Notes under the pieces: generated by a model
Seen by the model: only the letters and a program-made list of their open reading frames with translations
The model's database searches: none
Told to the model about the DNA's origin: nothing
From: SHZI01 sp040080965
GTDB lineage: Bacteria; Pseudomonadota; Gammaproteobacteria; Steroidobacterales; GCA-2729495
NCBI GenBank assembly: GCA_040080965.1
Contig: JBEBHH010000010.1
Coordinates: forward strand, 1 to 64,000
Length of the DNA: 64,000 nt
Direction of reading: 5' to 3'
Made by a program: the position numbers and the translations under genes
Shown here: piece after piece, positions 1-8,078 of the stretch
How positions within the stretch are numbered: the first letter of the stretch is position 1
How the letters are laid out: each line of letters opens with the position of its first letter

Positions 1-496
1 CTTCCAGGCTGCGCAGGTGGATCTCGAAGGAATCGCTGATGTCGCCGGACGAAAAGATGAACAGCTGGGGCTCGTAGACCTTCGCCACGTCCTTCTCGCT
101 GCGCTCCAGGTTGACGCTGCGCCCTTCGATCTCGAGCTCGAGGCCAAACACCGGTGGCAGCTTGCGGGGGCCCAGGACCTCGTCGCGAATGGGCACCCAC
201 TTGTCGTCCTTGGGATCGAATACTTCGCCCCGGTTCAGGACGGAGAACTCGTAGCGCCCGGGATAAAGCCGCAGTCCAAGTTCCCGGGCCTGGAACGACG
301 CGTCTTCGAGTGCCAGGGCGAGGAGCGTCTGCAGGCGTTCGGTTTCGCGCCGCAACTCCCGGTCGGTGCCGCCGGCCACGCCGACGGACAACGTGAACAT
401 GGCCGCCATGATGCCGATGATGAAAACCACCACCAGCAGTTCGAGGAGGGTAAATCCGGCAGCCCTCACGATCGGGTGGCTGGCGGAACGGGCCAT
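1..496 (-). CDS. gspH: Type II secretion minor pseudopilin GspH (3' end outside window)
   Basis: Minor pseudopilin at the tip of the type II secretion pseudopilus. The frame opens at an ATG (494-496 on the plus strand) and reads MARSASHPIVRAAGFTLLEL, followed by a hydrophobic helix. This is a prepilin leader with the G/FTLLE cleavage and N-methylation site of PilD-type peptidases. About 165 residues are in the window and the C-terminus is cut by the left edge. It starts 7 bp after the gspG stop, so the two are co-transcribed and gspI/J/K probably follow outside. GspH is preferred over GspI because it directly follows gspG and the tail after the helix is long and variable. Confidence 0.85.
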   Translation of the reverse strand, partial: MARSASHPIVRAAGFTLLELLVVVFIIGIMAAMFTLSVGVAGGTDRELRRETERLQTLLALALEDASFQARELGLRLYPGRYEFSVLNRGEVFDPKDDKWVPIRDEVLGPRKLPPVFGLELEIEGRSVNLERSEKDVAKVYEPQLFIFSSGDISDSFEIHLRSLE

Positions 497-503
497 GGGC
501 CCG

Positions 504-944
504 CTACTCGAGTTCCCAGTTGCCGACATCGGCATCCGGGCCGTCGCCTCCGGGCTGCCCGTCACGGCCCAGGGAGTAGATGTCGAACTCACCCTGCTTG
601 CCCGGATTCTCGTAGACGTACGGGCGGTCCCAGGGATCCTTCGGCATGCGGTCCAGGTAGCCGCCCTCGGGCCATTTCTGGGATGAATCCTGCGGCGGCG
701 TCACGAGGGCATCCAGTCCCTCCTGGCCAGTGGGGTAGCGGAAGCGGTCCAGCCGGTACAGCTTGAGCGCGCTCTCGATGGCGCGGATGTCCTGCTTCAC
801 CTTGGCACCCTGCGCATCATCGATGCGATTGATGACATTGGGAGCAATCAGTGCGGCGAGGATCCCGAGGATCACCACCACCACCATGATTTCGATGAGC
901 GTAAAGCCGCGTGCGGCCCGGAACGACAAGTTCGCGAACTTCAT
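504..944 (-). CDS. gspG: Type II secretion major pseudopilin GspG
   Basis: Main subunit of the type II secretion pseudopilus (146 aa). The leader MKFANLSFRAARGFTLIEI contains the prepilin peptidase site G/FTLIE, followed by a hydrophobic helix. The C-terminal half carries the calcium-binding GspG features: PKDPWDRPYVYENPG, then DIYSLGRDGQPGG and a final D-x-GNW-E. I chose the ATG at 944 because an AGGG ribosome site lies just upstream and it gives the usual short leader. An upstream ATG at 980 would add 12 residues of atypical leader. gspH follows 7 bp downstream. The gene is divergent from the rhombosortase. Confidence 0.95.
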   Translation of the reverse strand: MKFANLSFRAARGFTLIEIMVVVVILGILAALIAPNVINRIDDAQGAKVKQDIRAIESALKLYRLDRFRYPTGQEGLDALVTPPQDSSQKWPEGGYLDRMPKDPWDRPYVYENPGKQGEFDIYSLGRDGQPGGDGPDADVGNWELE

Positions 945-966
945 GAATTGACCCTGCGATTCTGCG

Positions 967-1686
967 ATGATCCGCCGCAACCCGAAGCGGCGGAATGCCC
1001 GCCGCGATTATCTGCCACCCGCCAGGCCCTGTCAGCAGTTTTCACCCAGAATTGACCAAGTGGCCCTAAGCGCTGGACAAATAACGCTTTCCCCAAAGCT
1101 GGAATCCTCGTCGCTGGTCTGGGCGACCGGCTTTGCTGTGATGCTCGTCGCACTCCAGGTGCTGCCGGCCGAGTGGCAGCGGGCCCTCTGGTACGACCGC
1201 CAGGCCATTGCTGACGGGGAGTACTGGCGGCTCCTCACCGGCAACCTGGTGCACCTCGGCTGGATGCACCTGGCGCTGAACGTGGGGGCACTGCTGATTG
1301 GCACCTGGGTCTTCTATCCGGCCCGCACTCCCATCGCCTGGGCCATCGCGCAGATCGTCTGCTCCATCGTCAGCAGTCTCGGCTTGTACTTCTACAGCCC
1401 GGGCGTCGCCTGGTGTGTCGGCATGTCCGGCGCCTTGCATGGCCTGCTGATGATCGGGGCCATCGACTGGATCCGGCAGGGCGACCGGGTGGGCTGGCTG
1501 CTGCTGTTCATCTGGACGGGCAAGCTGGTCTGGGAGCAGTTCGAGGGCGCCATGCCATTCTCGACCGCCACCGTGGGCTCCGCGGTGGTTACCGATGCCC
1601 ACCTGTGGGGCGCCGCCGGCGGATTGCTGTATGTTGCCGCCGAGCAAATTTACCGGCGCCGCGCTGGCGGCACCGTGCCCGGCTGA
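967..1686 (+). CDS. rrtA: Rhombosortase (rhomboid-family GlyGly-CTERM protease)
   Basis: Intramembrane serine protease of the rhomboid superfamily. Rhombosortases cleave proteins carrying a C-terminal GlyGly-CTERM tail. With this start it is 239 aa with about six membrane helices. The signature GMSGALHG places the nucleophile at Ser154 with His158 just after it. HLALN (101-105) matches the rhomboid HxxxN element, and the second catalytic His is His212 in DAHLWG. The SGxLHG form and small size fit rhombosortase better than GlpG-type rhomboids. The start is uncertain: residues 1-31 are Arg-rich and lack a clear ribosome site, so GTG at 1060 is a plausible alternative. It is divergent from type II secretion genes and 17 bp before fabG. 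A matching substrate is encoded at 54722-56614. Confidence 0.85.
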   Translation: MIRRNPKRRNARRDYLPPARPCQQFSPRIDQVALSAGQITLSPKLESSSLVWATGFAVMLVALQVLPAEWQRALWYDRQAIADGEYWRLLTGNLVHLGWMHLALNVGALLIGTWVFYPARTPIAWAIAQIVCSIVSSLGLYFYSPGVAWCVGMSGALHGLLMIGAIDWIRQGDRVGWLLLFIWTGKLVWEQFEGAMPFSTATVGSAVVTDAHLWGAAGGLLYVAAEQIYRRRAGGTVPG

Positions 1687-1703
1687 CTGGAGGACAATCG
1701 ATC

Positions 1704-2468
1704 ATGACTGCTGCAGACGGACTGCTGTCGCTCGCCGGCGAGACCGCGCTGGTTACGGGAGCCACGCGGGGCATTGGCGCAGGCATCGCCGATGCGCTGG
1801 GTCGCGCGGGCGCGACGGTGGTCGGCACTGCCACAACCGAAGCGGGAGCGGAGACCATCACGGCGCGATTCAGGGACCAGGGAATCGCCGGACGAGGCCT
1901 CGTGCTGGATGCCTCGTCTGCGGCGTCCGTGTCGGCCGCGGAAAAGGAGATCGAGTCCCGGGAGGGCAGGATCTCGATCCTCGTGAACAATGCCGGGATC
2001 ACCCGCGACAACCTCCTGCTGCGCATGAAGGACGACGAGTGGGATGCGGTCATTGCCACCAACCTGTCTTCCGTGTTCCTCACCAGCAAGGCCTTCGTGC
2101 GCGGCATGCTCAAGCAGCGGCACGGGCGCATCATCAACATCTCGTCAGTGATTGGTGCCATGGGCAACCCGGGGCAGGCCAACTATGCCGCCGCCAAGGC
2201 CGGCATCGTTGGCTTCTCCAAGTCGCTGGCCCGCGAAGTCGGCAGCCGGGGCATCACCGTCAACGTGGTCGCTCCCGGCTTCATCCAGACCGACATGACG
2301 AACGCGATGCCCGAGGAGCAGCGCGCCAGGCTCGCCGCGCAGATTCCGCTCCAGCGGCTCGGCACGGTGGACGACGTGGCGGGAATCGTGCTGTTCCTGG
2401 CTTCGAGGGCAGGTGCGTATGTGACCGGCGAGACAATCCACGTCAACGGCGGTCTGCTGATGGCCTAG
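1704..2468 (+). CDS. fabG: 3-oxoacyl-[ACP] reductase FabG
   Basis: NADPH-dependent reductase that reduces beta-ketoacyl-ACP in fatty acid elongation (254 aa). It is a classical short-chain dehydrogenase: TGATRGIGAGIA is the nucleotide-binding glycine motif, NNAG the structural motif, and the catalytic set is Ser in NISSVIG and Tyr/Lys in YAAAKAG. The end, VTGETIHVNGGLLMA, is typical of FabG. The ATG at 1704 has a good ribosome site (GGAGGA) 8 bp upstream. A longer in-frame extension from 1413 is rejected because it overlaps the rhombosortase. The neighbours acpP and fabF confirm its role over a generic SDR. Confidence 0.95.
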   Translation: MTAADGLLSLAGETALVTGATRGIGAGIADALGRAGATVVGTATTEAGAETITARFRDQGIAGRGLVLDASSAASVSAAEKEIESREGRISILVNNAGITRDNLLLRMKDDEWDAVIATNLSSVFLTSKAFVRGMLKQRHGRIINISSVIGAMGNPGQANYAAAKAGIVGFSKSLAREVGSRGITVNVVAPGFIQTDMTNAMPEEQRARLAAQIPLQRLGTVDDVAGIVLFLASRAGAYVTGETIHVNGGLLMA

Positions 2469-2480
2469 GCCACCCGCGTG

Positions 2481-2517
2481 CTCGCCCGGGGTGAACGGGC
2501 GGGCAGGGCACTTTTTT
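2481..2517 (+). terminator. Possible weak terminator after fabG
   Basis: An inverted repeat, CTCGCCCG with CGGGCGGG, gives an 8-bp stem (one G-U pair) and a 7-nt loop. A run of six T follows at 2512-2517. The T-run starts about eight bases after the stem, which is further than in a standard intrinsic terminator. It may therefore only attenuate readthrough from fabG into acpP. Confidence 0.3.
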
Positions 2518-2547
2518 GCAGTGCTAGATTGGCCGGGACGCTTAACT

Positions 2548-2553
2548 TAGAAT
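2548..2553 (+). promoter_or_regulatory. Possible -10 element for acpP
   Basis: TAGAAT in the 169-bp gap between fabG and acpP would give a leader of about 80 nt before acpP. No good -35 hexamer lies at 16-18 bp spacing. acpP is usually highly expressed from its own promoter, so a promoter in this gap is expected. The exact hexamer is a guess. Confidence 0.3.
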
Positions 2554-2637
2554 ACCGGCCGGTCAGGGGGTGCGATCCGTGGTTTTCGCGGTTCGGCTCA
2601 TCTGCCTGGTCGGTCTCACGAAGAGGACATAGCACAC

Positions 2638-2880
2638 ATGAGCAGCATTGAGGCACAGGTCAAGAGCATCGTCGCTGAGCAGCTTGGCGTAAAGGAAGAA
2701 GAAGTCACGAACCAGGCTTCTTTCGTCGATGACCTCGGCGCCGATTCCCTGGATACGGTCGAGCTGGTCATGGCGCTCGAGGAAGAGTTCGAAACCGAGA
2801 TTCCGGATGAGGACGCCGAGAAGATCAAGACCGTTCAGCAGGCGATCGATTACATCACCCAGCGGGCCGCGGCTTCCTGA
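2638..2880 (+). CDS. acpP: Acyl carrier protein AcpP
   Basis: Small acidic carrier (80 aa) that holds growing acyl chains on a 4'-phosphopantetheine arm. The arm attaches to Ser37 in the motif GADSLD, which AcpS modifies. The helical pattern and length match the FAS II carrier closely (family about 78 aa). A GAGGA ribosome site lies about 11 bp upstream of the ATG. It sits between fabG and fabF, the standard gammaproteobacterial order. fabD and fabH are not in the window. Confidence 0.98.
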   Translation: MSSIEAQVKSIVAEQLGVKEEEVTNQASFVDDLGADSLDTVELVMALEEEFETEIPDEDAEKIKTVQQAIDYITQRAAAS

Positions 2881-2909
2881 TCACCGTTTCCGGCCCGGCG
2901 TAGCCAAGG

Positions 2910-4148
2910 ATGTCCAACAGACGCGTCGTCGTCACCGGGATGGGAATCATCTCCCCGGTGGGGAACGATCTGGAGACGGCCTGGAAGCAGGTCGTCGGCG
3001 GCCATTCCGGCATCGGGCCCATCACTGACTTCGACGTCAGCCAGTTCTCCACGCGTTTTGCCGGCAGCATCCGCGACTTCGATGCCAGCCAGTACGTGCC
3101 GGCAAAAGAACTGAAGAAGATGGACCCGTTCATGCACTTCGGGATCGCGGCAGCATCCCAGGCGATCACGCATGCCGGACTTCCTGACAGCGGCCACAGC
3201 CCGGACCGGATTGGCGTGGCGATGGGTTCGGGCATCGGGGGCGTCGGCACGATCGAGGTAAATCATGCGCGACTTCAGGAGGGTGGCCCGCGCAAGATTT
3301 CGCCCTTCTTCGTTCCGGCCACCATCATCAACATGATTTCCGGCCATGTCTCCATCCAGCATGGCTACCGGGGCCCCAACATCGCGCTGGTAAGCGCCTG
3401 CACCACGGCAACCCACTGCATCGGCATGGCGGCCCGGCTGATTTCCCACGGGGATGCAGACGTCATGCTGGCGGGTGGCGCGGAGCACGGCATCACGCCC
3501 CTGGGCCTGGGGGGATTTTGCGCGGCGCGCGCCCTGTCCCAGCGCAACGACGACCCGGCCACGGCGAGCCGCCCCTGGGACAGGGAGCGGGACGGATTCG
3601 TCCTGAGCGACGGCGCCGCCTGCCTCGTGCTCGAGGAGTTCGAAGCCGCCCGGAAACGTGGCGCCCAGATCTTCGCCGAGGTCATCGGTTTTGGCATGAG
3701 CGCCGACGCCTACCACATCACCGCGCCTCCGGATAACGGCGAAGGCGCCCAGGCCTGCATGGCGGCGGCGCTCAAGGATGCCCGCCTGAATCCGGACCAG
3801 GTCGACTACGTCAACGCACACGGCACGTCCACGCAGCTCGGTGACGTGGCCGAGACGCGCGCGATCCGCGGCGTTTTCGGCTCCCACGCCGGCAAGCTGG
3901 CGGTAAGTTCCACCAAGTCCACCACCGGCCACCTCCTGGGCGCGGCGGGTGCCGTGGAAGCCGTGTTCAGCATCCTCGCCATACGCGACCAGGTCGCGCC
4001 GCCAACGGCCAATCTCCATTCTCCCGACGACGAGTGCACTCTGGACTACGTTCCACTCACTGCCCGCCGGATGCCCATCAACAGCGTCCTCAGCAATTCG
4101 TTCGGTTTCGGGGGCACGAACGGCAGCCTGATTTTCCGACGGGTCTGA
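2910..4148 (+). CDS. fabF: 3-oxoacyl-[ACP] synthase II FabF
   Basis: Condensing enzyme (KAS II, 412 aa) that extends acyl-ACP with malonyl-ACP and governs the C16:1 to C18:1 step. The catalytic triad is visible: Cys164 in VSACTTATH, His304 in NAHGTSTQLGD and His341 in STKSTTGHLLGAAG. The C-terminal FGFGGTNGSL glycine loop is complete. It begins 29 bp after acpP and is followed 10 bp later by pabB, so fabF-pabB-pabC-mltG probably form one operon. Confidence 0.97.
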   Translation: MSNRRVVVTGMGIISPVGNDLETAWKQVVGGHSGIGPITDFDVSQFSTRFAGSIRDFDASQYVPAKELKKMDPFMHFGIAAASQAITHAGLPDSGHSPDRIGVAMGSGIGGVGTIEVNHARLQEGGPRKISPFFVPATIINMISGHVSIQHGYRGPNIALVSACTTATHCIGMAARLISHGDADVMLAGGAEHGITPLGLGGFCAARALSQRNDDPATASRPWDRERDGFVLSDGAACLVLEEFEAARKRGAQIFAEVIGFGMSADAYHITAPPDNGEGAQACMAAALKDARLNPDQVDYVNAHGTSTQLGDVAETRAIRGVFGSHAGKLAVSSTKSTTGHLLGAAGAVEAVFSILAIRDQVAPPTANLHSPDDECTLDYVPLTARRMPINSVLSNSFGFGGTNGSLIFRRV

Positions 4149-4158
4149 CCGCAGTCCG

Positions 4159-5547
4159 ATGGCCCATTCCGCGGCCATGGCAATCCACGCAGTCGAGCTT
4201 CCGGCCAATTTCGACCTGCTGCAGATGCACGCGGCGGATCCGGCCCGTTACCCGTATCTCCTCGAAAGCGTTGCGACGGACCGTCACCGGCGCCGGGACG
4301 ACGCGTTCGACATACTCTTCGCGTTTCCAGGCGACACCCTGCGCCTGGACCGCCACTTCAGTCTCTCCGGCCCGGGTAGCACCGGTGCCGGAGACGAGTT
4401 CCTGCCGGCGCTCGACCGCTGGTGGCACGGGCTGGGGCCGCGGACACCGGGGCCCCGGACGGTGCCGTTCCACGGCGGCTGGTTCCTGTTCCTGGGCTAC
4501 GAGCTCGTCCGGCAGCTGGAGCGCAGCATCCGGACGCAGGATCCACCGTCCGGGCCCGTCGCCTTCGCGACGCGAATCCCCGTGGCGCTCGTCAGGAACC
4601 GGGGCACCGGGCAGGCCTGGATCGTCGCTGAGGAAACCCACGGGGACAGGGTTGCCCTGGTGGAGGCGGATATCCACGGCGCCCGGATGCGGGCGCGGAA
4701 GGTTGCCGCTTCTGAGCTGCTGGTGACCGGCATCAGGGAACCGGAGCCGGCGGCCTTCCTCGCCGCTGTCGACCGGATACGCGGGCTCATCGCGCGTGGC
4801 GACGTTTACCAGGTGAACCTGGCCCGCCGGTGGACGGCGACTGTAGGCGCGGAGGTCCGGCCCGCCGACCTCTACGAGCGGCTGCGCCGGACCAACCCGG
4901 CGCCCTACGCCGGGATAGCCGTACTTGGCGACTGGTCCCTCATCAGTTCGTCGCCGGAACGACTCGTCCGCAGCCGTGACGGGGTTCTGGACACGCGGCC
5001 GATTGCGGGAACGCGCCCGACGGCTGATGATCCTGGTCTGGAGGAAGCACGCCGGCAGGATCTCCTTGCCAATCCCAAGGAGCGCGCCGAGCACATCATG
5101 CTCATCGACCTGGAGCGCAATGACCTCGGGCGCGTCAGCCGGCCGGGCTCCGTTGAGGTTGATGAATTCATGGCCATCGAGTCCTACGCCCATGTGCATC
5201 ACATCGTTTCCAACATCCGCGGCCAGTTGCGGGACGACGTGTCGCCCGGGCAGCTGATCGGCGCCATGTTTCCCGGCGGGACGATCACCGGCTGCCCCAA
5301 GGTGCGGTGCATGGAGATCATCAGTGAACTGGAGGACGCCCCGCGCGGCGCCTACACGGGCTCGATGGGATACCTGAACCGGGACGGAAGCTGTGACCTG
5401 AACATACTGATCCGCAGTTTCGTGCTAGAGGGGCGTGACCTGTCGTTCGCGGCCGGCGGCGGCATCGTCGCTGACTCCGATCCCGCCCGGGAACTCGAGG
5501 AAACCCGGGCGAAGGCGAAGGGCTTGCTGCTGGCCCTGCAGGGCTAG
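4159..5547 (+). CDS. pabB: Aminodeoxychorismate synthase component I PabB
   Basis: Converts chorismate plus ammonia to 4-amino-4-deoxychorismate for folate, normally with the PabA glutaminase (462 aa). The N-terminal half is the variable domain. The chorismate-binding core has LERNDLGRVSRPGSVEV, HIVSNIRGQL and MFPGGTITGCPK, and ends with a GGGIVADSDP motif. The order fabF-pabB-pabC indicates PabB rather than TrpE. One oddity: the active-site motif is PIAGT at 281-285, with Ala283 where E. coli PabB has a Lys (PIKGT). Ala is typical of anthranilate synthase TrpE. pabC follows after 6 bp. Confidence 0.9.
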   Translation: MAHSAAMAIHAVELPANFDLLQMHAADPARYPYLLESVATDRHRRRDDAFDILFAFPGDTLRLDRHFSLSGPGSTGAGDEFLPALDRWWHGLGPRTPGPRTVPFHGGWFLFLGYELVRQLERSIRTQDPPSGPVAFATRIPVALVRNRGTGQAWIVAEETHGDRVALVEADIHGARMRARKVAASELLVTGIREPEPAAFLAAVDRIRGLIARGDVYQVNLARRWTATVGAEVRPADLYERLRRTNPAPYAGIAVLGDWSLISSSPERLVRSRDGVLDTRPIAGTRPTADDPGLEEARRQDLLANPKERAEHIMLIDLERNDLGRVSRPGSVEVDEFMAIESYAHVHHIVSNIRGQLRDDVSPGQLIGAMFPGGTITGCPKVRCMEIISELEDAPRGAYTGSMGYLNRDGSCDLNILIRSFVLEGRDLSFAAGGGIVADSDPARELEETRAKAKGLLLALQG

Positions 5548-5553
5548 GCTCCC

Positions 5554-6375
5554 ATGGACCGCTGGTGGATCAATGGAGAGCCCGGCCGGGCGATCGAGGT
5601 CACCGACAGGGGCCTCGCGTACGGCGACGGCCTGTTCGAGACCGTCGCCATCCGCGATGGCCAGCCGCGATTCCTGTCCCATCACCTCGATCGGCTCCTC
5701 GCCGGATGCGGGCGACTGCGACTGCCGTCGCCCGCGCGCCCAACCCTTGCGGCCCAACTCTCGGCGGCAGCGGAGGGCATTGCCCATGGCGTGCTGAAGG
5801 TGATCCTCACCCGTGGATCCGGTCCGCGGGGTTACGCATTCCCCGCCAGCCCCGCTCCCACGGTGGTCTGGGGCACGGCGGTAACCCGGCCGGAGCCCTC
5901 GCGTCCGATCCACGTCCGGTGGTGTGAGACGATGGCCTCGGCAAATCCGGCCACGGCGGGACTGAAGACCCTGGCAAGGCTCGAACAGGTCCTCGCGCGG
6001 GGTGAATGGTCGCAGGCGGATGTGGCTGAAGGACTCATGACGAGCACCGAGGGAAGACTCATCGGCGGTACGGCCAGCAATGTGTTTCTGGTGGCTGGCG
6101 AGCGCCTGCTGACGCCGGCGGTGGGCCGCGCGGGCATTGCGGGCGTCATGCGGCGGGTGGTCCTGGAAGCGGCGACGGGCGCGGGCCTGGCTGCGGTCGT
6201 GGCGGACCTGCCGCCAACCGCCGTGGCGGGCGCGACCGAAGTGTTCGTGACGAACGCTCTGACCGGAATCCGGCCGGTGCACAGTCTCGGTTCCCGCTCC
6301 TGGGAAACGGGACCTGTGACCCGCCTGCTCCAGGCAAGTCTGGCCGCGGCAGGGGTCACCGAATGCGCCGGCTAG
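5554..6375 (+). CDS. pabC: Aminodeoxychorismate lyase PabC
   Basis: PLP enzyme (273 aa, class IV aminotransferase fold) that releases pyruvate from 4-amino-4-deoxychorismate to give p-aminobenzoate. The start INGEP...DRGLAYGDGLFET is the family N-terminus. The PLP Schiff-base lysine is Lys138 in AGLKTLARLEQVLA, and EGRLIGGTASNVF is the phosphate-binding region. Its last 13 bp overlap mltG in another frame, a coupling common in gammaproteobacteria. D-amino acid transaminase and branched-chain transaminase share this fold, but the context settles the call. Confidence 0.93.
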   Translation: MDRWWINGEPGRAIEVTDRGLAYGDGLFETVAIRDGQPRFLSHHLDRLLAGCGRLRLPSPARPTLAAQLSAAAEGIAHGVLKVILTRGSGPRGYAFPASPAPTVVWGTAVTRPEPSRPIHVRWCETMASANPATAGLKTLARLEQVLARGEWSQADVAEGLMTSTEGRLIGGTASNVFLVAGERLLTPAVGRAGIAGVMRRVVLEAATGAGLAAVVADLPPTAVAGATEVFVTNALTGIRPVHSLGSRSWETGPVTRLLQASLAAAGVTECAG

Positions 6376-7382
6376 TCGTGGCATCACTGGTCGCCTGCGT
6401 CCTCCTGGCAGTGGCCGGGTCACTGTGGATTCGGAGCTATCTTGCCACTCCGCTGGCGATCCCGGACGACGGCTATCGACTCGACATTGCCAGCGGCTCC
6501 AGCTGGTCGGCCGTTGTGCGCAAGCTCGCCGATGACGGGGTCGTGGAATGGCCGCTGTTCCTCCGCGCCTATGGTCAGCTGACCGGGCAGGCAGGCCGGG
6601 TCAAGGCCGGCGAGTATCGCCTCACGCCCGGAGTGACGCCGCCGTCGCTCCTCCAGCTCCTGGAGTCCGGGCGGGTCGTGCTGCACAAGCTGACGCTGGT
6701 GGAAGGGTGGACAGTCACCGACATCCTTCGGACCATCCGGGCGGAACCGGCCCTGGCAAAGACGCTCGCATCGACCAGCGCCCAGGGGCTCGCGAAGGAG
6801 CTCGGGCTTGCCTGGGAGAGCGCGGAGGGCGCATTCCTCCCGGAAACCTACCTTTTCGCCCGCGGCACCTCCGACCGGGAACTGCTGTCCCGCGCCCATG
6901 ACGCCCTGAACGTGCACCTGACGAAGGCGTGGAGCGGACGACAGACCGGCCTGCCGCTGGCCAATGCCTATGAGCTCCTGACCCTTGCATCGATCGTCGA
7001 GCGGGAGACGGCTCTTGCCAGCGAGAGGCCGCAGATTGCCGGCGTCTTCATCCGGCGCCTGCGCGGCGGGATGCGCCTCCAGACCGACCCGACGGTGATT
7101 TACGGCCTCGGCTCGCGCTTCGATGGAAACCTTACCCGCCTCGATCTCGAGACAGATTCGCCCTGGAATACCTACACGCGGAACGGCCTGCCACCGACAC
7201 CCATCGCGGCGCCCAGCAGCGCGGCGATCGACGCCGCCGCACGGCCGGCGGACGGCACGGCACTGTTCTTCGTGGCCAGCGGACGGGCCGACGGGAGCCA
7301 CCGGTTCAGCGATACCCTCCGCGAGCACGAGGCGGCAGTGCGAGACTACCTGGCAGCGCTCAATCGTCGCGACCGGAACTAG
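6363..7382 (+). CDS. mltG: Endolytic murein transglycosylase MltG
   Basis: Inner-membrane lytic transglycosylase (339 aa) that cuts nascent glycan strands and is thought to end peptidoglycan polymerisation. Residues 1-25 form one membrane anchor. A LysM-like region follows, with GEYRLTPG near 83-90. The YceG/MltG catalytic domain shows FLPETYLFARG, LASIVERETA with the presumed catalytic Glu213, and RLQTDPTVIYGLG near 238-250. The end has YNG-type residues, NTYTRNGLPPTPIA. It overlaps pabC by 13 bp and precedes tmk, the conserved order. Confidence 0.95.
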   Translation: MRRLVVASLVACVLLAVAGSLWIRSYLATPLAIPDDGYRLDIASGSSWSAVVRKLADDGVVEWPLFLRAYGQLTGQAGRVKAGEYRLTPGVTPPSLLQLLESGRVVLHKLTLVEGWTVTDILRTIRAEPALAKTLASTSAQGLAKELGLAWESAEGAFLPETYLFARGTSDRELLSRAHDALNVHLTKAWSGRQTGLPLANAYELLTLASIVERETALASERPQIAGVFIRRLRGGMRLQTDPTVIYGLGSRFDGNLTRLDLETDSPWNTYTRNGLPPTPIAAPSSAAIDAAARPADGTALFFVASGRADGSHRFSDTLREHEAAVRDYLAALNRRDRN

Positions 7383-7394
7383 GGGCACCGTTCA

Positions 7395-8027
7395 TTGGAC
7401 AAGGACAGGAAGGAGCGCGGCCGCTTCATCACGGTCGAGGGAATCGAGGGCGTGGGCAAGTCCACGAACCTGGGTTTCGTGGCCAATGAATTGCGCCGGG
7501 CAGGGCATGCCGTCGTAGAGACCCGGGAACCCGGTGGCACCGGCCTGGGAGAGCGCATCCGGGAACTCCTCCTCAGCACCGAGTCCAGGATCGGGCCCCT
7601 GACGGAACTGCTGCTGATGTTCGCGGCCCGTGCAACCCACATCGAGGACGTCATCCGGCCGGCGCTCGACGGCGGCAAGTGGGTTGTGTGCGACCGGTTT
7701 ACCGATGCCAGCCACGCCTACCAGGGTGGCGGCCGCGGACTCCCGGCAGCCGTGATCGATGCCCTGGCGGCGGTCGTGCAGCGCGACCTGCGCCCGGACC
7801 TTACCCTGTTGCTGGATGCCCCCCTCACGATCTCGGCCGAACGGCAGGCCGGCCGAGGGAGCCGGGATCGCTTCGAGCAGGAGTCCGCCGAGTTCTTCCG
7901 CCGGGTACGCCAGTCCTACCTGGACCTGGCGGCCCGTGAACCGGAGCGCATCCGCCTGATCAACGCCGCCAGGCCCCTGGTGGACGTCCAGGAGGACATC
8001 CGCCGGGCGCTCGCCGAAATGGCATAG
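7395..8027 (+). CDS. tmk: Thymidylate kinase Tmk
   Basis: Phosphorylates dTMP to dTDP with ATP (210 aa). The P-loop is EGIEGVGKST, the DR(Y/F) motif is CDRFTDASHAYQGGGRG, and the lid region is GRGSRDRFEQE. The best start is TTG at 7395, the only start codon shortly before the conserved FITVEGIEG, with a weak AGGGG ribosome site upstream. mltG lies 12 bp before and holB follows, as in E. coli. Confidence 0.95.
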   Translation: MDKDRKERGRFITVEGIEGVGKSTNLGFVANELRRAGHAVVETREPGGTGLGERIRELLLSTESRIGPLTELLLMFAARATHIEDVIRPALDGGKWVVCDRFTDASHAYQGGGRGLPAAVIDALAAVVQRDLRPDLTLLLDAPLTISAERQAGRGSRDRFEQESAEFFRRVRQSYLDLAAREPERIRLINAARPLVDVQEDIRRALAEMA

Positions 8028-8078
8028 ACTAGGTCGAAGGTAAAGTTCCCAAGCCAATGACTTTGAAGGATAACGGCA

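Noticed and set aside
2850..4208. A 452-residue minus-strand frame
   Set aside because: It is antisense to fabF and shows no recognisable domain.
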